Source of the DNA: Tropicibacter oceani
GTDB lineage: Bacteria > Pseudomonadota > Alphaproteobacteria > Rhodobacterales > Rhodobacteraceae
Direction: 5' to 3'
Length of the DNA stretch: 49,209 nt
Assembly: GCF_029958925.1 (NCBI RefSeq)
Contig: NZ_CP124618.1
Coordinates: forward strand, 1 to 49,209
The notes under the pieces are model-generated. The model ran no database searches and had not been told where the DNA came from. It saw only the letters and a list, made by a program, of their open reading frames with translations. Positions 42,880-49,209 of the stretch are shown here, piece after piece. The translations under genes and the position numbers were made by a program. Within the stretch, counting starts at the first letter, position 1. Every line of letters starts with the position of its first letter.

Positions 42880-43952
42880 TGGCGAAACGGCGTAAACTGG
42901 AGGCCCCCTCGGCCGATGATCTGAGCCGGATCGAGGCGGAAATCACCCGCGACGCGGTGCGCGGACCGATGAGCGCGCCGATCGCGCAGGTCGCCGCCGA
43001 CAGCGCCGGGCACCGTGATCCGCGCAGCCCCGAGGACCGCGCCGCCGAGGCCCGCGACAAGGCCGATGCGCAGCGGCTGCGCGAGGCGCAGGGCAAGGGG
43101 CTGGTCATGCTGGAACTGCCCTTGTCGCAGATCCGCCCCGATGCGCTGGTGCGCGACCGGGTGGTGCTGGACGTCGAGGCGATGGAAGAGCTGAAAAGCT
43201 CGATCGCCAAGGGCGGTTTGCGCCTGCCGATCGAGGTGTTCGAGACGCCCGAGGACGGGGAATTTCCCTATGGGCTGTTGTCGGGCTATCGGCGGTTGAT
43301 GGCGATGCAGGCGCTGAACGAGCTGACGCAGGGCGAATTGTTCGGCACCATCAAGGCGGTGATCCGCGATCCGCAGGCTATGGGCGGCACCTTTGCCGCG
43401 ATGATCGAGGAAAACGAGATACGCGCCAGCCTAAGCCATTATGAACGCGGAAGAATTTCCGTGATTGCGGCGCAGCAGGGGGCCTTTGTCAACGCCGAAG
43501 AGGCGGTGAACGCGCTGTTCCCGCAGGCGTCCAAGGCGAAACGGTCGAAGATCCGCAGCTTTGCGCTGATCTTTGAGGAGCTGGGCGACATGCTGAGCTT
43601 TCCGGACCTGCTGAAGGAACGCGACGGGCTGCGGCTGGCGGCGGCGCTGCGCGACGGGGCCGAGGGACGGCTGCGCGAGGCGCTGGCCGATCACCGCCCC
43701 GACACCCCCGAACAAGAGGCGCATCTGATCGCCGAGGCGCTGGACGGCATCGAACGCCGCAAGGACCCGAAAAAGGGCGGGCGGCCGAAAAAGGTTGCGC
43801 CGCCGCGACGGCTGTCGACGGGGACGGTGCTGCAAAGCGGGCAGGACAAGGACGGCTGGTTCATCCGGATCAAGGGGCGGCAGATCGACCGCGAACTGGT
43901 CGAGGTGGTGCTGGCCGAACTGGAACGGCTGCTGGACAAGCCCGCGACCTGA
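42879..43952 (+). CDS. parB: ParB/RepB-type partition protein
   Basis: This 357-residue centromere-binding protein has a ParB N-terminal domain (about residues 75-180: LPLSQIRPDALVRDR...SIAKGGLRLPIEVFE...LLSGYRRLMAMQAL). The usual arginine patch GERR appears as GYRR. A helix-turn-helix region follows (about 200-260), then a basic linker (KKGGRPKKVAPPRR) and a C-terminal dimerisation region. ATG at 42879 overlaps the parA stop; GTG one codon earlier is possible. It partners ParA in segregation of this replicon. Confidence 0.9.
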   Translation: MAKRRKLEAPSADDLSRIEAEITRDAVRGPMSAPIAQVAADSAGHRDPRSPEDRAAEARDKADAQRLREAQGKGLVMLELPLSQIRPDALVRDRVVLDVEAMEELKSSIAKGGLRLPIEVFETPEDGEFPYGLLSGYRRLMAMQALNELTQGELFGTIKAVIRDPQAMGGTFAAMIEENEIRASLSHYERGRISVIAAQQGAFVNAEEAVNALFPQASKAKRSKIRSFALIFEELGDMLSFPDLLKERDGLRLAAALRDGAEGRLREALADHRPDTPEQEAHLIAEALDGIERRKDPKKGGRPKKVAPPRRLSTGTVLQSGQDKDGWFIRIKGRQIDRELVEVVLAELERLLDKPAT

Positions 43953-43967
43953 CGCCGCCCGCCCCGA

Positions 43968-43981
43968 TTGAGCAATGTCAA
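43968..43981 (+). promoter_or_regulatory. FNR/FixK-like box upstream of the CBS-domain gene
   Basis: TTGAGCAATGTCAA is a perfect TTGA-N6-TCAA dyad. It ends 50 bases before the ATG at 44032. Its location also argues against an upstream start codon for the CBS gene, since that would place the operator inside the coding region. Confidence 0.65.
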
Positions 43982-44031
43982 AAGCCGCCCGCGGATTTGC
44001 CCCTAGCATGGGGGCAACCAAGGGGGGACGA

Positions 44032-44550
44032 ATGCCGCTGAATGCCATGCGCCTGTATCTGGTGACAGGGAACGGCTGGCCCGAGATCGCGGGGCTGGCG
44101 GGGATGTTGGCCGCGGCTGCGGCGGCCAGCTTTGGCCTGATGCGCCTGCGCCGGGGCCGCACGGTCGGGGCGCGGATGACGCGAGAGGTGATCACGGTGA
44201 CGCCCGACGCGCTGCTGGATACGCTGGTCGGGCAGATCATGCTGCCCAACCATCTGACCTTTGTTCCGGTGGTCGAGGAAGGCGTGCTGCTGGGCCATGT
44301 GGACAGCGCCCTGTTGGCCGGGATCGACCGGGAAAACTGGACCGGAACGCGGGTCGAGGATGTCTATGCCGTCCTGGACCCGGCGCTTTGCGTGCCGGAA
44401 ACCATGCCCGTTACCCAACTGCTGGAGCGGATGCGGCAAAGCGGCCGGCGCCGGTTCATGGTCACCCACAAGGACCGGCTGTGCGGGGTGATTTCGCTGT
44501 CTGACCTGCCGGGGGTCGCCCGAAGCGGTTCAGGCCGGGGCAAGACCTGA
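44032..44550 (+). CDS. membrane-anchored CBS-domain protein
   Basis: This 172-residue protein has one predicted membrane segment (about residues 15-38) followed by a pair of CBS domains (about 46-100 and 105-160; VGARMTREVITVTPDALL, RVEDVYAVLDPALCVPETMPV, RRRFMVTHKDRLCGVISLSDL). ATG at 44032 is preceded by an excellent GGGGGGA site. CBS pairs bind adenosine nucleotides and often report energy state. The arrangement looks like the tail of site-2 proteases of the Rip3 type (last membrane helix then CBS pair) without the protease part, so it could be a truncated descendant. An FNR/FixK-like box lies 50 bases upstream. Confidence 0.8.
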   Translation: MPLNAMRLYLVTGNGWPEIAGLAGMLAAAAAASFGLMRLRRGRTVGARMTREVITVTPDALLDTLVGQIMLPNHLTFVPVVEEGVLLGHVDSALLAGIDRENWTGTRVEDVYAVLDPALCVPETMPVTQLLERMRQSGRRRFMVTHKDRLCGVISLSDLPGVARSGSGRGKT

Positions 44551-44574
44551 CCAAAGCGGGGCAGGGCAGGGGGC

Positions 44575-45333
44575 CTAGCCTGGTTTTTTGCGGGCCTGCG
44601 GCGTGACGTCGGCGGTGAACTTGTAGCCGATGCCGCGGATCGTCTTGATCAGGGTGGGGGTGCCGGGGTCGCGCTCGATCTTCTTGCGCAGGCGGGCGAC
44701 CTGGTTGTCGATGGTGCGATCAAGCGGGCTCCATTCGGTGCCGCCGGTCATGTCCATCAACTGATCGCGCGACAGGGCGCGGCGCGGATGCTGGATGAAC
44801 ACCGTCAGCAGGCGAAAATCGCCGCTGGTCAGGCCGCAGTCGGCGCCATCGCGGTCATAAAGCTCCATCCGGTCAAGATCGGCGGTCATGCCGTCAAACG
44901 ACAACCGCCCGCTGCCATCGCTGGCCGCCGGGGCAGGGGCAGGGACAGCGGCCGCGTCGGTTTCCGGATTGCTGCGGCGCAGGACACTGCGCACGCGGGC
45001 GATGACCTCGCGCAGGTGAAAGGGTTTGGTGATGTAGTCATCGGCGCCGATTTCCAGGCCGACAACGCGGTCGATCACGTCGTTCTGCCCGGACAGCATG
45101 ATGATCGGCACCTTTGATATCGCGCGGATGGCGCGGGCCAGTTCCAGCCCGTTGTCTTCGCCAAGACGGATGTCCAGCGTCACAAGGGCGGGGTTGCATC
45201 GGGACAGCAGCTGCATCGCCGCGTGGGCGGTGCTGGCCTGACAGGTTGCAAAACCTTCGGATTCGAGGGCCTCGCGGAGCAGGGTGCTGATCTTTGGATC
45301 GTCCTCGATGATCAGAATCGGGGTATTCGCCAT
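44575..45333 (-). CDS. OmpR/PhoB-family response regulator (FxkR candidate)
   Basis: This 252-residue regulator has a receiver with D11-D12, phosphoacceptor D54 (VTLDIRLGEDNG) and K103 (ITKPF), a Pro/Ala linker (about 127-142) and a winged-helix domain (about 150-240, ending IKTIRGIGYKF). ATG at 45333 gives the typical MANTPILIIEDD start; an in-frame extension upstream was rejected. No cognate kinase is adjacent. It is divergent from a FixK-type regulator whose promoter region has a GTTACA-like direct repeat. I infer that the hybrid heme-PAS kinase at 12727 may be its partner, as in the hFixL-FxkR-FixK pathway of Rhizobium etli. Confidence 0.9.
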   Translation of the reverse strand: MANTPILIIEDDPKISTLLREALESEGFATCQASTAHAAMQLLSRCNPALVTLDIRLGEDNGLELARAIRAISKVPIIMLSGQNDVIDRVVGLEIGADDYITKPFHLREVIARVRSVLRRSNPETDAAAVPAPAPAASDGSGRLSFDGMTADLDRMELYDRDGADCGLTSGDFRLLTVFIQHPRRALSRDQLMDMTGGTEWSPLDRTIDNQVARLRKKIERDPGTPTLIKTIRGIGYKFTADVTPQARKKPG

Positions 45334-45365
45334 TGTCGGTTTTGTGTCCTGAAAGGTCGCGCGCT

Positions 45366-45381
45366 GATACAAAACGTTACA
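45366..45381 (+). promoter_or_regulatory. GTTACA-like direct repeat (K-box-like) upstream of the FixK-type gene
   Basis: GATACA-AAAC-GTTACA matches GTTACA-N4-GTTACA with one change, in the same 10-base period as the perfect repeat at 37475-37490. It lies 78 bases before the Crp/Fnr gene start and 32 bases from the divergent regulator start. It fits an OmpR-type activator site. Confidence 0.55.
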
Positions 45382-45392
45382 AATTACAATTC

Positions 45393-45408
45393 CCGAATAC
45401 TAATTCGG
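45393..45408. promoter_or_regulatory. palindrome CCGAAT-N4-ATTCGG in the regulator intergenic region
   Basis: A perfect 6-base dyad, CCGAATACTAATTCGG, lies between the divergent response regulator and FixK-type genes. It does not match an FNR box. It could be an operator of another regulator. Confidence 0.4.
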
Positions 45409-45459
45409 AATACAATGAAAGGCCATGCTGATCTGGGATGTCACAGAAAGGACTGCCAG

Positions 45460-46143
45460 ATGTATGTCACGATTCCGGGTGAAACGGCCGCGCCAATCCT
45501 TTCCATCGGGCCGCGCATAAGGCCAAATCGGGCCATCCAGACACGCCGCGCGGCGGGGGATTACCTGTTTTTCGAGGGCGACAGCGTCAAGCATCTGTAC
45601 CAGGTGAAATCCGGCGTTCTGCGCCTGACCCGGCTGCTTGAGGATGGGCGCCGGCAGGTCATCGCCTTTGGCTATCCCGGTGATATCGTGGGCTTTCCGC
45701 TGGACGGTCGGCACCACACCGATTGCGACGTTCTGGTCGAGGCGCAGCTGGTGCCGCACCGTCTGGCCGCGCTTGAGGATGGCCGCCGCGACCCCGAGCT
45801 GCACCGCGACCTGGTGCAGGCGGCCCTGCGCGAGATTGCGGCGATGCAGGATCATTTCCTGATGCTTGGGCGCAAATCCGCCGCCGAGCGGGTCGCGTCG
45901 TTCCTGTGCGTGCTGGTGGATCGGGTGGGCGCGGACATTGGCCGCTATCGCCAGGTCGATCTGCCGATGAGCCGGGCCGATATCGCCGATTTCCTGGGGC
46001 TGACCACGGAAACCGTCAGCCGCAGTCTGACCATGCTGCGCAAGGCCGGGGTGATCGACATCGACAACGTGCATACGGTGATCGTTCTGTCGCCGGCCGC
46101 CCTGCTGCGCCAGTCCGAGGGGCAAAAGGTGCGCGCCGCCTGA
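45460..46143 (+). CDS. Crp/Fnr-family transcriptional regulator (FixK type)
   Basis: This 227-residue regulator has a cyclic-nucleotide-binding-like beta-barrel (about residues 25-115), a long dimerisation helix (about 120-150) and a C-terminal helix-turn-helix. The recognition helix LGLTTETVSRSLTMLRK carries E184, S187 and R188, the exact E..SR spacing that reads TTGA half-sites in FNR/FixK. The cluster-binding N-terminal cysteines of FNR are absent (only C89 and C150), so it should not sense oxygen itself, as with FixK. ATG at 45460 follows AAAGGAC. Four TTGA-N6-TCAA-like boxes in this window (3741, 9563, 43968, 46156) are probable targets. Confidence 0.9.
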   Translation: MYVTIPGETAAPILSIGPRIRPNRAIQTRRAAGDYLFFEGDSVKHLYQVKSGVLRLTRLLEDGRRQVIAFGYPGDIVGFPLDGRHHTDCDVLVEAQLVPHRLAALEDGRRDPELHRDLVQAALREIAAMQDHFLMLGRKSAAERVASFLCVLVDRVGADIGRYRQVDLPMSRADIADFLGLTTETVSRSLTMLRKAGVIDIDNVHTVIVLSPAALLRQSEGQKVRAA

Positions 46144-46155
46144 CGGGCCGGGCGG

Positions 46156-46169
46156 TTGACCACGATCAA
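46156..46169 (+). promoter_or_regulatory. FNR/FixK-like box upstream of ppsA
   Basis: TTGACCACGATCAA differs from TTGAT-N4-ATCAA at one position. It ends exactly 55 bases before the ppsA ATG, as does the box upstream of the acsA-like gene. Confidence 0.72.
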
Positions 46170-46224
46170 GCGCCGCGCGCCGCACCCGCGCTAGAGTGCC
46201 GCCACCCAACCCGAGGAGGACCCC

Positions 46225-48591
46225 ATGCCGGATCTTGTGATCGACCTGAAGGAGGTGGCGCGCAGCGATGTGCCGCTGGTGGGGGGCAAGAATGCCTCGC
46301 TTGGGGAAATGATCCGCGCGCTGGGGGAACGCGGCATCGCGGTGCCGCCGGGCTTTGCCACCACGGCGGATGCCTATCGCGCCTATCTGCTGGCCAATGG
46401 TCTGAACGACCGGATTGCCGCCGCGATGGCGCAGATGGCGGCGGGCAAGGCGACGCTGGCCCAGACCGGCAAGGCGATCCGGGAAATGATCCTGGCGGGC
46501 GACTGGCCCGATGCGCTGGCCGCGCCGATCAAGGCTTCGTATGCCGCGCTTGGTCAGACGGTGGGGGTGGCGGATGTGCCGGTTGCGGTACGCTCCAGCG
46601 CCACCGCCGAGGATCTGCCCGAGGCCAGCTTTGCCGGCCAGCAAGAGACCTTTTTGAACGTGCGCGGCGAGGCGGCTTTGCTGGAGGCCTGCCGGCGCTG
46701 CTATGCGTCCTTGTATACCGACCGGGCGATTTCCTATCGGCAGACCATGGGCTTTGGCGACGATCAGGTGGCGCTGTCGATCGGGGTGCAGCAGATGGTG
46801 CAGGCCGATACCGGCGGGTCGGGCGTGATGTTTTCCATCGACACCGAAACCGGCTGCCCCGACGTGGTGCTGATCAACGCGGCCTGGGGGCTGGGGGAAA
46901 ACGTCGTGCAGGGCGCGGTCAGCCCGGATGAATTCCAGGTTTACAAGCCGTTTCTGGGCAATGACGCGCTGGTGCCGATCATCGAAAAGCGGCTGGGCGA
47001 GAAGAAGATCAAGATGGTGTATGGCGCGGGCGGGACAACGCGCAACGTGCCGACCTCAAAGGCCGAGCGCGCGGCCTTTGTGCTGGACGACGCCGAGATC
47101 CTGGCGCTGGCGCGGATGGCGGCGGTGATCGAGGACCACTATGGCCAGCCGATGGATATGGAATGGGCCCGCGATGGCGAGACCCGCAAGCTGTACATCG
47201 TGCAGGCCCGCCCCGAAACGGTGCAATCGCGCAAGCTGGGCGGCGCCCTGCGCAGCTATGCGGTCAAGAACCCGGGCCCCGAGATCCTGCGCGGGCTGAG
47301 CGTGGGGGCGGCGGCGGTGGCGGGGCGCACCTGTTTCATCGAAAGCGCGGCGGACATCGACCGGTTTGTCGATGGATCAATCCTTGTGACCCCTACGACC
47401 GACCCGGATTGGGTGCCGATCATGAAGCGCGCGGCGGCGATCATCACCGACCATGGCGGGCGCACGTCCCACGCGGCCATTGTCAGCCGCGAACTGGGTC
47501 TGCCGGCCATCGTTGGCACCGGCAACGCCACCCATGTGCTGCACGATCAGCAGGACATCACCGTCAATTGCGCCGAAGGCTCGGACGGGGTGGTTTATGA
47601 CGGGTTGGCGCAGATCGAGACCAGCGATCAAAGCATGGACGATTTGCCCGAGACGAAGACTCAGGTGATGCTGAACATGGCCAATCCGGCGGCGGCGATG
47701 CGCTGGTGGCGGCTGCCTGCCAAGGGCGTCGGCCTTGCGCGGATGGAATTCGTGGTGAACGCGGCGGTCAAGGTGCATCCCATGGCGCTGGCCCGGTTCG
47801 ATCAGGTGACCGACCAGAAGGCCCGCGCGCAGATCGAGACGCTGACCGCAGGCTATGACGACAAGCGGCAGTATTTCGTCGACGCGCTGGCGCTGGGGCT
47901 GTCGCGGATTGCCGCCGTGATGCATCCGCGCCCGGTGATCATCCGGATGAGCGATTTCAAGACCAACGAATATGCCGATCTGCTGGGCGGCCGCGATTTC
48001 GAACCGGACGAGGAAAACCCGATGATCGGGTATCGCGGGGCCTCGCGCTATTATTCGGATGGCTACCGCGAAGGCTTTGCCATGGAATGCCGCGCGATTG
48101 CCAAGCTGCGCGGGGACATGGGCTTTGACAATGTGATCGTGATGATCCCGTTTTGCCGCAGCCCCGAAGAGGCCGACAAGGTGCTGGCCGTGATGGCGGA
48201 CAACGGGTTGGCACGCGGCGAAAACGGGCTTCAGGTCTATGTGATGTGCGAAATCCCGTCGAACGTGATCCGGGCGGCGGAATTCGCGCAGCGCTTTGAC
48301 GGGTTTTCCATCGGGTCCAACGATCTGACGCAGCTGACGCTGGGCATCGACCGCGATTCCGAGGCGCTGGCCGATCTGTTCAGCGAAAGCGACCCGTCGG
48401 TGCTGTGGATGATCGAACATGTGATCCAGGAAGCGCACAAGGCGGGCGTCAAGGTGGGGTTCTGCGGGCAGGCGCCCAGCAATGACCCGGGCTATGCGCG
48501 CACGCTGGTGGGCTTTGGCATCGATTCCATTTCCGTCACGCCGGACAGTTTCCTGAAGGTGCTGCATAACGTGGCGCAGGCCGAGGGCTGA
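46225..48591 (+). CDS. ppsA: phosphoenolpyruvate synthase
   Basis: This 788-residue enzyme converts pyruvate and ATP to PEP, AMP and phosphate. Seen are the N-terminal nucleotide-binding domain (VGGKNASLGEM; VAVRSSATAEDLPEASFAGQ), the phosphohistidine domain with catalytic H416 in GGRTSHAAIVSRELG, and the C-terminal PEP/pyruvate barrel ending with FCGQAPSN, where the Cys is the usual catalytic acid. Length is standard (about 790). ATG at 46225 follows GAGGAGG. An FNR/FixK-like box upstream links it to the low-oxygen regulon, where it would feed gluconeogenesis from acetate or pyruvate made by the acs/dehydrogenase operon (inference). The phosphoribosyltransferase gene follows after three bases. 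Confidence 0.95.
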   Translation: MPDLVIDLKEVARSDVPLVGGKNASLGEMIRALGERGIAVPPGFATTADAYRAYLLANGLNDRIAAAMAQMAAGKATLAQTGKAIREMILAGDWPDALAAPIKASYAALGQTVGVADVPVAVRSSATAEDLPEASFAGQQETFLNVRGEAALLEACRRCYASLYTDRAISYRQTMGFGDDQVALSIGVQQMVQADTGGSGVMFSIDTETGCPDVVLINAAWGLGENVVQGAVSPDEFQVYKPFLGNDALVPIIEKRLGEKKIKMVYGAGGTTRNVPTSKAERAAFVLDDAEILALARMAAVIEDHYGQPMDMEWARDGETRKLYIVQARPETVQSRKLGGALRSYAVKNPGPEILRGLSVGAAAVAGRTCFIESAADIDRFVDGSILVTPTTDPDWVPIMKRAAAIITDHGGRTSHAAIVSRELGLPAIVGTGNATHVLHDQQDITVNCAEGSDGVVYDGLAQIETSDQSMDDLPETKTQVMLNMANPAAAMRWWRLPAKGVGLARMEFVVNAAVKVHPMALARFDQVTDQKARAQIETLTAGYDDKRQYFVDALALGLSRIAAVMHPRPVIIRMSDFKTNEYADLLGGRDFEPDEENPMIGYRGASRYYSDGYREGFAMECRAIAKLRGDMGFDNVIVMIPFCRSPEEADKVLAVMADNGLARGENGLQVYVMCEIPSNVIRAAEFAQRFDGFSIGSNDLTQLTLGIDRDSEALADLFSESDPSVLWMIEHVIQEAHKAGVKVGFCGQAPSNDPGYARTLVGFGIDSISVTPDSFLKVLHNVAQAEG

Positions 48592-48594
48592 GCC

Positions 48595-49209
48595 ATGCCC
48601 TTTGCCGACCGAAAGGCCGCGGGGCAGGCGCTGGAGGCGGCTTTGCCCGCGCTGGACCCCATGCAAACCGTGGTGATTGCGCTGCCGCGCGGCGGGGTGC
48701 CGGTGGCGGCGCCGATCTGTGCGGCGCGGGGGCTGCCGCTGGATCTGGTGCTGGTGCGCAAGATCGGCCTGCCCGACCAGCCGGAACTGGCCGTCGGCGC
48801 CATCGTCGAGGGCGATCCGCCGATGTTCGAAATCAATGCCGGGGTGGCGCTGATGGCGGGGCTGTCGGCGCCGCAGGTCGAAAAGATGGGCCGCGCGCTG
48901 CTGCCGGAAATCCGCCGCCGCCGCGCCGCCTGGCTGGGCGACGGGGCGCGGCCTGATCTGAAGGGCCCCGATCTGAAAGGCAAGGTGCTGGTGGTGGTCG
49001 ATGATGGCGCCGCCACCGGGGCGACGCTGGGCGCCAGCCTTGCGGCGCTGCGCGCGCAGGGCCCGGCGCGGATCATCGTTGCGCTGCCCATCGCCCCGGC
49101 GGACACGCTGCGCCGCCTGCGCGCCCTGAGTGACGAGGTGATCTGCCTTGAGGTGCCGCAGCCCTTTCACGCGGTGGGGCAGGGCTATCGCGATTTTGGT
49201 CAGGTCAGC
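48595..49209 (+). CDS. phosphoribosyltransferase, truncated by the window end
   Basis: The first 205 codons of this gene are present and the frame is still open at 49209. The PRPP-binding loop VVVVDDGAATGATLGAS sits at about residues 130-147. The N-terminus (IALPRGGVPVAAPICAARGL ... LVRKIGLPDQPELAVGAI) matches the group of phosphoribosyltransferase-domain proteins often found with dienelactone-hydrolase domains or beside stress genes. It begins three bases after ppsA, so it is co-transcribed and presumably under the same FNR/FixK-like control. The true substrate is unknown for this group. Confidence 0.85.
   Translation, partial: MPFADRKAAGQALEAALPALDPMQTVVIALPRGGVPVAAPICAARGLPLDLVLVRKIGLPDQPELAVGAIVEGDPPMFEINAGVALMAGLSAPQVEKMGRALLPEIRRRRAAWLGDGARPDLKGPDLKGKVLVVVDDGAATGATLGASLAALRAQGPARIIVALPIAPADTLRRLRALSDEVICLEVPQPFHAVGQGYRDFGQVS

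Overview
The window is GC-rich, and its gene content is typical of an alphaproteobacterium of the Rhodobacteraceae: a FixK/FnrL-type regulon, a fused E1 2-oxoacid dehydrogenase, a MarR-DUF2783-homogentisate cluster and a UgpC-type sugar importer. A plasmid-type replication module (initiator, iterons, parA, parB) at 39.7-44.0 kb indicates a plasmid or chromid rather than a main-chromosome segment. This assignment rests on protein and gene-order recognition; no database search was run.

Layout. 0-3.7 kb: the end of an unknown gene, a small hypothetical protein and a MacAB-like efflux set (adaptor, ATPase, permease) on the minus strand. 3.8-9.5 kb: a tightly overlapping plus-strand operon of acyl-/acetyl-CoA synthetase, fused E1 alpha-beta 2-oxoacid dehydrogenase, E2, acyl carrier protein and a conserved Cys-containing protein. 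9.6-14.3 kb: a c-type cytochrome lipoprotein, a P2-type cation ATPase and a hybrid histidine kinase with a FixL-like heme-PAS domain. 14.3-21.6 kb, minus strand: nagA, then a homogentisate catabolic cluster (MarR regulator, DUF2783, FAD monooxygenase, MBL-fold protein, fahA, hmgA). 21.8-22.8 kb: a CorA/ZntB-type transporter.

22.9-33.0 kb is the most unusual part. It holds two paralogous pairs of a radical SAM enzyme and a radical-SAM-like partner that lacks the CxxxCxxC motif. It also holds two paralogous putative substrate proteins that share a leader-like region and a conserved 'KGL...G.R.PGG' motif. A third radical SAM/SPASM enzyme, an APH-type kinase, a trypsin-like serine protease and an M23 peptidase complete the set. 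I interpret it as an undescribed RiPP-like peptide-modification system: one long minus-strand operon read from the substrate gene at 33.0 kb, plus a convergent plus-strand pair.

33.2-39.7 kb: a glucose-type ABC importer (minus strand) divergent from an OmpR-type two-component pair, with GTTACA direct repeats between them. 39.7-44.0 kb: replication initiator (minus strand), a 568-base origin region with four tandem 22-bp iterons, and parA-parB. 44.0-49.2 kb: a CBS-domain membrane protein, an OmpR-type response regulator divergent from a FixK-type Crp/Fnr regulator, PEP synthase and a phosphoribosyltransferase cut by the window end.

Regulatory logic. Four 14-bp FNR/FixK-like boxes (TTGA-N6-TCAA type) lie 50-58 bases upstream of the acs/dehydrogenase operon, the cytochrome-ATPase-FixL operon, the CBS gene and ppsA. 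Together with the heme-PAS kinase, the response regulator and the FixK-type protein (and a GTTACA-type repeat upstream of it), they suggest a self-contained low-oxygen regulatory circuit on this replicon: FixL-like kinase, then OmpR-type regulator, then FixK-type regulator, then metabolic genes for carbon rerouting.
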